Part shown: positions 1 to 6,618 of the stretch, in pieces
How positions within the stretch are numbered: the first letter of the stretch is position 1
Layout of the letters: each line of letters opens with the position of its first letter
Assembly: GCA_943326215.1 (NCBI GenBank)
Contig: CALPSK010000049.1
Span: forward strand, 1-6,688
Reading direction: 5' to 3'
DNA length: 6,688 bases
DNA from: Sediminibacterium ginsengisoli
Lineage (GTDB): Bacteria; Bacteroidota; Bacteroidia; Chitinophagales; Chitinophagaceae
The notes under the pieces: generated by a model
What the model was told of the DNA's origin: nothing
Databases searched by the model: none
What the model saw: only the letters and a program-made list of their open reading frames with translations
Translations under genes and position numbers: made by a program

Positions 1-222
1 ACACAAAAAAATACTGCGCATTTTGGAATGGATCAATTTGTAACTGTATATGTGCCGCATTCCTACGCGATATCTGGAATTACTTTTATTGTTCCTTCTT
101 CAAGAATAAAAAAATTACCGAAAGGCGTGAGCGCTGCAGAAGCAATGAAGTACGTGGTTTCAGGAGGTGTGACTACTGTTGACGACGCTGAGACTAATGA
201 CAGTAAACAAACTAATATTTAA
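1..222 (+). CDS. DUF502 family membrane protein, C-terminal fragment
   Basis: The reading frame is open from the first base and ends with TAA at 220-222, giving the last 73 residues of a protein whose start lies outside the window. The Met codon at 28 is internal, because conserved-looking sequence (TQKNTAHFG) precedes it in frame. The segment VTVYVPHSYAISG, followed by FIVPSSRI, a 'GVSAAEAMKYVVSGGV' stretch and an acidic polar tail, matches the C-terminal half of DUF502 proteins. These are bacterial inner-membrane proteins with N-terminal transmembrane helices and no established function. The helices are not visible here. The stop is only 14 bases before serC, so co-transcription is likely. 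The family call is from motif recognition; nothing here reveals the role. Confidence 0.8.
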   Translation, partial: TQKNTAHFGMDQFVTVYVPHSYAISGITFIVPSSRIKKLPKGVSAAEAMKYVVSGGVTTVDDAETNDSKQTNI

Positions 223-236
223 TTTATATCACTATA

Positions 237-1304
237 ATGCAATTGCACAATTTTAATTCTGGCCCATCTATATTACCTCAAGAAGTTTTAGAAAAAGCTG
301 CTGCAGCTATTCATAATTTTAATAATACGGGTTTATCAATTTTAGAAATAGGACATCGTACCTCTCATTTTGTAGAAGTAGTGAAGGAAGCACAAACTAT
401 TGTAAAAAGATTAATGGACATTGGCGACGATTATGAAGTTTTATTTTTACAAGGAGGCGCCACAATGCAGTTTATGCAAGTGCCTATGAATTTATTAGAT
501 GAAAATGGATTGGCTGCCATTTGTGATAATGGTGTATGGGGCAATAAAGCAGTGAAAGAAGCTAGTTTATTTGGACCTGTAAAAGTAGTATCAGATACTG
601 CCGATAAAAAACATACTTATATCAATAAGGCTTTAGATATTCCATCTAATGCTACTTATTTACATATTACTACTAATAATACAGTGGAGGGAACCCAATG
701 GCATAGCTATCCTCAGACTTCTGCCTTATTAGTGGGAGATATGAGCTCAGATATATTTTGCAGACCTACCAATTTTAAAGCTTTCGATTTAATGTATGCA
801 GGGGCTCAAAAAAATATGGGTGCTGCAGGGGTTACCATGGTGGTGGTAAAAAAAGAAATTCTAGGAAAAACTAATAGAAAAATTCCTGCTATTCTTGATT
901 ACAGAAAACATATTGAGGCAGGTTCTTTATTAAATACACCTCCTGTTTTTTCTATATATGTTAGTTTATTAACCCTTCGTTGGATAGAAGCACAAGGGGG
1001 TTTAGCGGCTATGGAAAAATTAAACTTAGCAAAATCGAATTTATTATACAATACCATTGATAGTCTTTCGGCTTTTCATTGCCCCATTGCTAAAGAAGAC
1101 AGAAGCATTATGAATGCAGTTTTCTTTTTAACAGATGCTTCCAAAGAAGAAGCATTTTTAGCTTTATGTAAAACAGAAGGAATGATTGGTGTGAAAGGTT
1201 ATAGAACAGTGGGTGGCATTCGAGTGAGCATGTATAATGCCTTGCCTTATTCAAGTGTAGAAGCTTTCTGCAACTTGATGAAATCATTCGCTGAAAAAAT
1301 TTAA
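237..1304 (+). CDS. serC: Phosphoserine aminotransferase
   Basis: A 355-residue cytosolic PLP enzyme of aminotransferase class V, close to the usual family length (E. coli about 362). It converts 3-phosphohydroxypyruvate and glutamate to O-phosphoserine and 2-oxoglutarate, the second step of serine synthesis; SerC can also act in DXP-dependent vitamin B6 synthesis. Visible marks are the N-terminal NFNSGPS-LP (residues 5-14), the substrate loop GHRTSH (39-44), the cofactor phosphate loop GGATMQF (73-79), Trp101, Asp168 in VGDMSSD, the Schiff-base lysine Lys192 in AGAQKNMG, and the C-terminal YRTVGGIRVSMYNALP block (322-337). Where E. coli has His before Arg329 this protein has Tyr322. The ATG at 237 gives the normal family N-terminus directly; there is no clear Shine-Dalgarno site, as is usual in Bacteroidota. 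It probably forms an operon with the DUF502 gene before it and the DUF1015 gene 30 bases after it. Confidence 0.97.
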   Translation: MQLHNFNSGPSILPQEVLEKAAAAIHNFNNTGLSILEIGHRTSHFVEVVKEAQTIVKRLMDIGDDYEVLFLQGGATMQFMQVPMNLLDENGLAAICDNGVWGNKAVKEASLFGPVKVVSDTADKKHTYINKALDIPSNATYLHITTNNTVEGTQWHSYPQTSALLVGDMSSDIFCRPTNFKAFDLMYAGAQKNMGAAGVTMVVVKKEILGKTNRKIPAILDYRKHIEAGSLLNTPPVFSIYVSLLTLRWIEAQGGLAAMEKLNLAKSNLLYNTIDSLSAFHCPIAKEDRSIMNAVFFLTDASKEEAFLALCKTEGMIGVKGYRTVGGIRVSMYNALPYSSVEAFCNLMKSFAEKI

Positions 1305-1334
1305 TTCTCAACAAAAAGAACGAACTTCGCGCCC

Positions 1335-2585
1335 ATGGCAAAAATAAGTCCCTTTGAAGCTTTACGTCCTCAGCCTCAACTAGCAAAACAAGTTGCTAGT
1401 AAACCTTACGATGTTTTAAATAGTGCAGAAGCAAAAATAGAAGCAGTGGGTAATGCTTATTCTTTTTTACATATTACTAAAAGTGAAATTGGCTTAGCTG
1501 AAAACATCGATGTACATAGTCAAGAAGTATATCAATTGGCTTTAGAAAATTTAAATGCATTTATACAAAGAGATGTTTTATTTAAAGAGTCCAAGCCTTG
1601 TTATTATATCTATCAATTAATTATGGACGGCCGTGCACAAACAGGATTGGTTTGCGCAAGTAGTATTGATGACTATAATAATGATATTATTAAAAAGCAT
1701 GAATTCACGCGTCCTGAAAAAGAATTAGATAGAATCAATCATATCAAGACTACTGGGGCTCAAACTGGCAATGTATTTTTAGCCTATAGAAACCAAGCAA
1801 GTATTGATACCATTATAGATAAATGGAAAACAACTAAAAATCCGGTCTACGATTTTACAGCTGAAGATGGCATTCAACATACAGTTTGGGCAGTAAGTGA
1901 TGAAACCATCATTGATCAAATCACAAACTTGTTTGCAACTGAAGTGCCTTGCACTTATATAGCAGATGGTCATCATAGAGCAGCCTCTGCAGCTAAAGTA
2001 AAATTAGCCATTAGTGAAGAAGCGGTGAAACCCGGTGGCGAAGCTAAAAAAGTATCTGATTATTTTTTAACGACTTTATTTCCTTCTAATCAATTAGCCA
2101 TTATGGATTACAACCGTGTGGTAAAAGATTTAAATGGTTTATCTGCCACTGCATTTCTTGCAGCACTTGAACAAGATTTTACGATACAAAAAGAAGAGTC
2201 TGCTTTCAAACCTACAGCCCTCCATAGTTTTGGAATGTATTTAGAAAACAATTGGTATCAATTAACAGCGAAGCCAGGTATTTATACAACTGATCCTATT
2301 GGTGTATTAGATGTAACTATTTTATCTAATTCAATTTTATCAAAAGTTTTAGGCATACAGGATCAAAGAACCGATAAAAGAATTGATTTTGTGGGTGGTA
2401 TAAGAGGCATGGCTGAACTTGAAAAAAGAGTGAACAGTGGTGAGATGGCTCTAGCTATTAGTTTGTATCCAGTAACCATCGATCAATTATTTAATATAGC
2501 CGACGCCGGCGAAGTTATGCCTCCAAAAAGCACTTGGTTTGAGCCTAAATTAAGAGACGGCTTACTTACTCATTTGATTTACTAG
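1335..2585 (+). CDS. DUF1015 family protein, possibly tied to serine metabolism
   Basis: A 416-residue soluble protein with no signal peptide or membrane segment, of full length for DUF1015 (COG4198). Family marks are the N-terminal ISPFEALRP and PYDVL (4-12, 24-28), KHEFTRPEKELDR (121-133), the hallmark YIADGHHRAASA (208-219), FVGG (352-355) and the C-terminal MPPKSTWFEPKLRDGLL (395-411). DGHHR resembles the active-site motif of ParB/sulfiredoxin-fold proteins, the fold of archaeal free-serine kinase (SerK), which makes O-phosphoserine from serine. The gene starts 30 bases after serC, whose product is also O-phosphoserine. A kinase or other role in serine metabolism is thus inferred from motif and context; I cannot confirm it. 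Alternatives are an unrelated nucleotide-binding or regulatory role. The start is the first ATG after the serC stop that gives the family N-terminus; the purine-rich AAAAAGAACGAA upstream is at best a weak ribosome site. Confidence 0.9.
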   Translation: MAKISPFEALRPQPQLAKQVASKPYDVLNSAEAKIEAVGNAYSFLHITKSEIGLAENIDVHSQEVYQLALENLNAFIQRDVLFKESKPCYYIYQLIMDGRAQTGLVCASSIDDYNNDIIKKHEFTRPEKELDRINHIKTTGAQTGNVFLAYRNQASIDTIIDKWKTTKNPVYDFTAEDGIQHTVWAVSDETIIDQITNLFATEVPCTYIADGHHRAASAAKVKLAISEEAVKPGGEAKKVSDYFLTTLFPSNQLAIMDYNRVVKDLNGLSATAFLAALEQDFTIQKEESAFKPTALHSFGMYLENNWYQLTAKPGIYTTDPIGVLDVTILSNSILSKVLGIQDQRTDKRIDFVGGIRGMAELEKRVNSGEMALAISLYPVTIDQLFNIADAGEVMPPKSTWFEPKLRDGLLTHLIY

Positions 2586-2616
2586 TACTTATAAATGTTC
2601 TAATGCGAATTTATTA

Positions 2617-2661
2617 AAATGGGAAATTTATTCCTATTTGCTTGTCTATTTTCTTTTTTTT
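2617..2661 (+). terminator. Possible transcription terminator after the DUF1015 gene
   Basis: AAATGGGAA (2617-2625) pairs with TTCCTATTT (2631-2639) around the five-base loop ATTTA, giving a 9-bp stem with one G-U pair. A run of eight T lies at 2654-2661, about 14 bases after the stem. That gap is longer than in a textbook intrinsic terminator and the stem is GC-poor, so the call is tentative. If real, it separates the serC block from the acyl-CoA ligase gene. Confidence 0.35.
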
Positions 2662-2704
2662 CTGCCCCTATTTCAGTAATTTGTTTGAATAAATTGCTTG
2701 CCTT

Positions 2705-4486
2705 ATGGAATCTAAAAGACTTTTTGATTGTATCGAACATCAATTAAAACATTTCCCTAAAGAGGATATGTTGGCTGCCAAAGAAAATGGGAGCTGGCGT
2801 AAATATTCCACAAAGGAAGTAGCACAAATTGCCAATGAACTAAGTGCAGGCTTATTAAGCCTTGGTTTATCAGCCCATAATTTTTCTCCAGAAGGCAGCG
2901 ATAAAATTGCAGTCATAAGTACCAACCGTCCTGAATGGATATTTGGTGATTTCGCCGCACAACAATTAGGTATTATTTGGGTACCTGTTTATCCTACTAC
3001 CAATCCCTTAGAACTTACTTTTATATTAAACGACGCTTCCGTAAAATATATGTTCGCGAGCAGTCAAGAACTATATGATAAGGTTATGTCTATTAAAGAC
3101 AAGGTTGATTGTTTAAAAGAAGTATACACCTTTGATCGTGTAGCGGGCGCTAAACATTGGTCTGAATTAAGAAATAATGACGCAGCTTTATTAGCGAAGG
3201 TAGAAGAAATTAAAAAAACAATTCCTGTTGATCACGTAACTACTTTTATTTATACTTCAGGCACTACGGGTACACCCAAGGGTGTCATGTTAACGCATAA
3301 AAATATTTATTTTAATTTATCGATGGGAAAAAAATCTTTTCCTTTCAACGATGCACCCGACCAAAAAGTACTCAGCTTTTTACCATTGAATCATATTTTT
3401 GAAAAGCTCGCTTCTTATATTTATTTATATAGTGGCATGAGTATTTATTATGCCGAAAGCTTAGAAACCATAGGAGATAATTTAAAAGAAATTTCTCCTG
3501 ACGGATTTTCTACCGTACCTCGACTTTTAGAAAAGATGTTTGAAAAAATTATGATGAAGGGAGAAGAGTTAACCGGTGTCAAAAGAAAATTATTTTTCTG
3601 GGCAGTGGCCTTGGGTGAAAAATATGATAATTTAATTCCTGGCTCTTGGTGGTACCGTACGCAGTTAAAACTTGCCAATAAATTAATTTTTGTAAAATGG
3701 CGTGAAGCAGTGGGTGGCAATGTAAAATTTATTGTTACAGGTGGTGCGGCTTGTCAAGTGAAACTACTTCGCATTTTTAATGCAGCACAAATACCTATCT
3801 ATGAAGGTTATGGTCCAACAGAAAATAGCCCTATTATTAGTGTGAATCAACAAACCCCAGGCGGCTCTAAATACGGAACAGTAGGCCCTGTCATTGAAGG
3901 GGTCCAGTATAAATTAGAAGCAGATGGAGAAATATGTGTGGCGGGCCCGAGCGTCATGTTAGGCTATTATAAGCGTCCCGATTTAACGGCTGAAACTATT
4001 ATTGATGGCTGGTTGCATACTGGAGATATAGGAGTAGTAGAAGATGGTAAGTATTTAAAAATTACCGATCGTAAAAAAGAATTATTTAAAACAAGTGGTG
4101 GTAAATATGTAGCACCGCAGCCTATTGAAAATAAAATGAAGGAGAGCCCATTTGTTGAACAAATTATGCTGGTGGGCGATAATAGACGATTTGTAAGTGC
4201 GTTAATAGTGCCTTCTTTTGCTAAATTAAAAGACTGGTCTAAACAACATGGTATTGAATATGTAAGCAATGCAGAAATTATAAAAAATACAATGGTGCTT
4301 ACCATGTTACAAGATACTATTGATGAGTATAATAAATTATTCAATCAGGTAGAGCAAATTAAAAAGTTTGCTTTAATACCAAGAGAGTGGAATATTGATA
4401 ACGGTGAAATGACTCCAAAATTAAGTCTAAGAAGAAAAGTGGTATTGGGCAATTTTGAAAAAGAGATTGAGGCCATGTATGTTTAA
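2705..4486 (+). CDS. Long-chain fatty acid-CoA ligase, AMP-forming
   Basis: A 593-residue ANL-superfamily enzyme of the FAA1/FadD15 type (COG1022). Such enzymes activate fatty acids with ATP to an acyl-adenylate and transfer the acyl group to CoA, feeding lipid synthesis or beta-oxidation at the inner face of the membrane. Visible marks are the P-loop YTSGTTGTPKG (183-193), LPLNHIFEK (226-234), GGAA (346-349), the adenine motif EGYGPTE with Glu373 (367-373), HTGD with Asp441 (438-441) and the hinge region TDRKKELFKTSGGKY (454-468). In the C-terminal block the sequence reads EMTPKLSLRRK (568-578). Many relatives have TPTLKLRRK, so the lysine expected at 574 is Ser and a lysine sits at 572 instead. 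The ATG is the first in frame after a stop at 2690-2692, so the start is secure. There is no signal peptide. It is probably the head of its own transcription unit. Chain-length preference cannot be read from sequence. Confidence 0.92.
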   Translation: MESKRLFDCIEHQLKHFPKEDMLAAKENGSWRKYSTKEVAQIANELSAGLLSLGLSAHNFSPEGSDKIAVISTNRPEWIFGDFAAQQLGIIWVPVYPTTNPLELTFILNDASVKYMFASSQELYDKVMSIKDKVDCLKEVYTFDRVAGAKHWSELRNNDAALLAKVEEIKKTIPVDHVTTFIYTSGTTGTPKGVMLTHKNIYFNLSMGKKSFPFNDAPDQKVLSFLPLNHIFEKLASYIYLYSGMSIYYAESLETIGDNLKEISPDGFSTVPRLLEKMFEKIMMKGEELTGVKRKLFFWAVALGEKYDNLIPGSWWYRTQLKLANKLIFVKWREAVGGNVKFIVTGGAACQVKLLRIFNAAQIPIYEGYGPTENSPIISVNQQTPGGSKYGTVGPVIEGVQYKLEADGEICVAGPSVMLGYYKRPDLTAETIIDGWLHTGDIGVVEDGKYLKITDRKKELFKTSGGKYVAPQPIENKMKESPFVEQIMLVGDNRRFVSALIVPSFAKLKDWSKQHGIEYVSNAEIIKNTMVLTMLQDTIDEYNKLFNQVEQIKKFALIPREWNIDNGEMTPKLSLRRKVVLGNFEKEIEAMYV

Positions 4487-4530
4487 TGAACAGGTTTAGA
4501 AACTATTTATAAATAATTTTATATTAAACT

Positions 4531-5415
4531 ATGTTTAAAAAACTTAGCGCTCTTAAAAAACATAGTCTGGTTTTTTGCTTGCTTCTTGTGTTTACTATAA
4601 GCTGCATTTCCGTTTTTGCACAAACGAATAAGGGAGAACTTTCTAATCCATTTTATAATTATAAAGGTAAACTCATTATAATAGGAGGGGGCTCCATACC
4701 CGATTCTTTATTTAGTTTTTTTGGAAACTATATTGGAGGCAAGGATGAACCTGTAGTGTATATTCCCACAGCCACCACCGATGAAGAATATATTCAAAAG
4801 GGCGAACACCTTATTAAATTCACATCTCAAGGCTTTACTAATTTAAGCACCATACACACACGCGATAAAAAAGAGGCGGACAATCCAAAAAATATTGAAC
4901 TGCTGCGTAATGCCAAGGGATTGTATTTTGGAGGAGGAGATCAGCAATTAATTGCAGACGCTTATGCAGGTACTAAACTCTATGATGAATTCATTGCCTT
5001 ATTAAATAGAGGAGGTGTTATCATGGGAACTTCTGCAGGAGCCACTATCATGGGCTCTTTAATGGTGGGAGGCGATGCCAGAGATGATATAAGTAAAAAC
5101 TACATTTTTAACCCTGCCTTTTCTTTTATGACCAATACTGCACTAGATCAGCATGTATTAGTGCGCAATCGACAATTTGATTTAATTTCTGTTATTGAAC
5201 ATTACCCTGGCACATTAGGCATTGGAATGGACGAATCAACCGCCATTATTGTCGAAGCTGGACAATTTAAAGTTTGGGGTAAGTCTTATGCAATGTTATA
5301 TGACCCCATGGACTGGGCAGCACAAAAAAAGAAATGGGGTAGAGTTTTAAAACCCTTTAAGATGATGGCCTCAGGTAGCCGTTTTAATTTAGTGACAAGA
5401 GTGATTACTAAATAA
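4531..5415 (+). CDS. Exported cyanophycinase-like peptidase, family S51
   Basis: A 294-residue protein. A basic N-terminus, a hydrophobic segment (about 13-29) and VFA before Gln31 suggest a signal peptidase I site and a mature protein outside the cytoplasm. Cys25 is not in a good lipobox. The mature part has the S51 marks: KLIIIGGGSIPD (47-58), YIPTAT (77-82), GGGDQ (134-138), the nucleophile elbow GTSAGA with Ser168 (166-171), DQH with His208 and the following VRNR (206-214), and GMDESTA (232-238). The 40-residue gap between Ser168 and His208 is close to that in Synechocystis cyanophycinase (Ser132, His174). Cyanophycinases cleave the Asp-Arg polymer to beta-Asp-Arg dipeptides; an exported form would fit scavenging of outside polymer. 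S51 also holds aspartyl dipeptidases, so the substrate is inferred. The gene follows the acyl-CoA ligase by 44 bases with no clear promoter, so co-transcription is possible. Confidence 0.88.
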   Translation: MFKKLSALKKHSLVFCLLLVFTISCISVFAQTNKGELSNPFYNYKGKLIIIGGGSIPDSLFSFFGNYIGGKDEPVVYIPTATTDEEYIQKGEHLIKFTSQGFTNLSTIHTRDKKEADNPKNIELLRNAKGLYFGGGDQQLIADAYAGTKLYDEFIALLNRGGVIMGTSAGATIMGSLMVGGDARDDISKNYIFNPAFSFMTNTALDQHVLVRNRQFDLISVIEHYPGTLGIGMDESTAIIVEAGQFKVWGKSYAMLYDPMDWAAQKKKWGRVLKPFKMMASGSRFNLVTRVITK

Positions 5416-5454
5416 ATACCTTTCAATTAAAATATAAATAGGGTTTCCATTATT

Positions 5455-5490
5455 ATATTGTTTTATACAATATCATTATTGTTTAATAAT
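5455..5490 (+). terminator. Two adjacent AT-rich hairpins after the cyanophycinase gene
   Basis: ATATTGT (5455-5461) pairs with ACAATAT (5467-5473) over a five-base loop, and ATTATT (5475-5480) pairs with AATAAT (5485-5490) over GTTT. AAACAATAT recurs at 5516-5524 as the inverted copy of ATATTGTTT at 5455-5463. The position, 40 bases after the stop, suits a transcript end. The stems have almost no GC pairs and no following T-run, and such palindromes arise easily in AT-rich DNA, so this may be chance. Confidence 0.2.
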
Positions 5491-5534
5491 CTGACAAAAA
5501 TCTATCTAATTATTTAAACAATATCCTAATAAGC

Positions 5535-5551
5535 AGGCCCAATAAGGGTCT
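5535..5551. repeat. Short GC-containing inverted repeat
   Basis: AGGCCC (5535-5540) pairs with GGGTCT (5546-5551) around the loop AATAA, a 6-bp stem with one G-T pair when read as RNA. It stands out as the only GC-rich stem in the gap. No T-run follows, so it is not a convincing terminator; it could be an operator or chance. Confidence 0.25.
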
Positions 5552-5562
5552 TAACTTTATAA

Positions 5563-5594
5563 ATAATTGTAAATCAATAATTTATAATTGTAAA
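5563..5594. repeat. 11-bp direct repeat spaced 21 bases
   Basis: ATAATTGTAAA occurs at 5563-5573 and again at 5584-5594. The start-to-start spacing of 21 bases is two helical turns, so a dimeric regulator could read both copies on one face of the DNA. AT-rich sequence makes chance repeats likely; the regulatory reading is inference. Confidence 0.3.
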
Positions 5595-5673
5595 ATAGCT
5601 TTTTATTAAAATATTTTAACAAATTATTTTTTTAAATAATAAATATCTATACTTTTACCATAGTATTAAGTCT

Positions 5674-5693
5674 AAGATTATCCCCCTAATCTT
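5674..5693. promoter_or_regulatory. 7-bp inverted repeat with a C5 loop ahead of the barrel gene
   Basis: AAGATTA (5674-5680) and TAATCTT (5687-5693) are perfect inverted copies flanking TCCCCC. As DNA this could be an operator with half-sites about one turn apart; as RNA it would form a hairpin displaying a C5 tract. It lies about 100 bases before the barrel start, and two more C-tracts follow. The structure is directly visible; a regulatory role is inferred from position. Confidence 0.35.
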
Positions 5694-5795
5694 TCTTTAT
5701 TACTGTTTACCCCCAAAGGTAGAATAGATTTTCCCCAAGAAATTTTAATTGGTTATTGACCTAACCTATTAATCACAGTTTATTAAAATTAATAC

Positions 5796-6566
5796 ATGAG
5801 AATAATATTTAAAATTCTGATGTCAACAGTCATAGTAATGACTTTTACATCAATCTTTAGTGTCGCTAACGCACAAGATGCACCAACAACTAGTAAATAT
5901 GGTTGGGGTTTAACCAATGGTATTTCTGTAAATAATTTCACATACGATCAACCACATAATGGAATGAATCTAGGTTATACTGGTGGTGGATTTATTGATC
6001 GCACATTAGGAACGAAAAACAGATTAAGACTAAGATTAAACTTAGGCTATACAGGTGCGGGTGGTCAATTAACTACTTTCAAAGACGATACTAGATATGG
6101 CTTTGACAACATGTTTACATTCAAAAATGCAAAACAAAGCAGTTATTTGTTGCATTCTGTTGATTCATGGTTGTCTTTGTTTTATCAAAAACAAACTAAG
6201 AACGATTGGAAATATTATGTCGGCCTTGGTGCAGGCATGGAAAATAAATTTTTTGAAACAGAGCGTTATCAAAAAACGGGTGAATTTTTATCAGGTATTT
6301 ACGGTACTGTACAAGATCAACAATTCTCTAATCGTTTTGAAAATTATTGGTTTAACGGAAATCTTACTGCGGGTATTGAATTACCAACAAGTAAAAAAGT
6401 AAACTTCATTATTGAAGCAAGATATTTATATGGTTTAACTGCTGCTAGAAATAACTATTCTTATATAGAATTTGATGGTGTGATGGGAGAAGTAAGAACC
6501 AATGCCTTCCAATTAACAGTGGGTGTAAGAAATATGTTCAAAGCAGGAAAAGCTAAAACAAAATAA
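5796..6566 (+). CDS. Small outer-membrane beta-barrel protein
   Basis: A 256-residue protein with a clear signal peptide: MRIIFK, a hydrophobic stretch (7-23) and ANA before Gln27 as a likely signal peptidase I site. The mature part is rich in Gly, aromatic residues and alternating hydrophobic/polar stretches. I can mark about eight candidate strands: roughly 35-50, 58-69, 76-88, 118-132, 138-150, 183-196, 202-214 and 237-249. The last contains FQLTVGVRNMF, like a closing barrel strand, followed by a short Lys-rich tail. This suits the eight-stranded OmpX/OmpA-like or 'outer membrane beta-barrel' families of Bacteroidota, with no assignable ligand. The start is the first in-frame ATG that gives the signal peptide; its leader is A/T-rich with no Shine-Dalgarno site. 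A lipoprotein gene begins 52 bases downstream after an A-rich spacer without a terminator, so the two are probably co-transcribed. The exact function is unknown. Confidence 0.8.
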   Translation: MRIIFKILMSTVIVMTFTSIFSVANAQDAPTTSKYGWGLTNGISVNNFTYDQPHNGMNLGYTGGGFIDRTLGTKNRLRLRLNLGYTGAGGQLTTFKDDTRYGFDNMFTFKNAKQSSYLLHSVDSWLSLFYQKQTKNDWKYYVGLGAGMENKFFETERYQKTGEFLSGIYGTVQDQQFSNRFENYWFNGNLTAGIELPTSKKVNFIIEARYLYGLTAARNNYSYIEFDGVMGEVRTNAFQLTVGVRNMFKAGKAKTK

Positions 6567-6618
6567 TTTTAAAATAACAAAACAAACAATCAATTAAAAA
6601 AAACAAAAAAGTAATATT

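Larger units (their letters stand above)
5416..5795. other. 380-base AT-rich intergenic region with short repeats
   Basis: I see no credible gene on either strand in this gap. It is very AT-rich apart from three C-tracts (5682-5686, 5710-5714, 5733-5736) near the barrel gene and a GGCCC/GGGTC element at 5536-5550. It must hold the end of the cyanophycinase transcript and the promoter and leader of the barrel gene. No clean Bacteroidota promoter (TTTG, then TAnnTTTG about 20 bases later) could be placed. The short structured elements inside are listed separately. Confidence 0.7.

Noticed and set aside
28..222. A separate 64-residue small gene starting at the ATG at 28
   Set aside because: The frame is open to the window edge and the DUF502 similarity continues across this Met, so it is an internal codon of a truncated gene.
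1108..1386. Minus-strand open frame of 92 codons over the end of serC and start of the DUF1015 gene
   Set aside because: It lies antisense to two well-supported genes, has a Leu/Phe/Ser/Lys-rich composition typical of reversed coding sequence, and matches no family I recognise.
3967..4344. Minus-strand open frame of 125 codons inside the acyl-CoA ligase gene
   Set aside because: It is wholly antisense to conserved ligase motifs and shows no recognisable domain; it is a by-product of codon use on the + strand.
5682..5736. G-quadruplex or i-motif formed by the three C-tracts
   Set aside because: There are only three tracts and the gaps between them exceed 18 bases, too long for the usual four-tract structure.
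5756..5786. Sigma70-like promoter TTGACC ... TATTAA ahead of the barrel gene
   Set aside because: The spacing is 19 bases, the second box is poor, it leaves about ten bases before the start codon, and Bacteroidota use a different promoter consensus.
6097..6402. Plus-strand open frame of 101 codons inside the barrel gene in another frame
   Set aside because: The overlapping frame has a signal peptide and barrel pattern, while this one has neither a start context nor a recognisable fold.
6567..6618. Terminator between the barrel and lipoprotein genes
   Set aside because: The spacer is an A-rich low-complexity stretch with no stem; it looks like a leader for the second gene rather than a transcript end.
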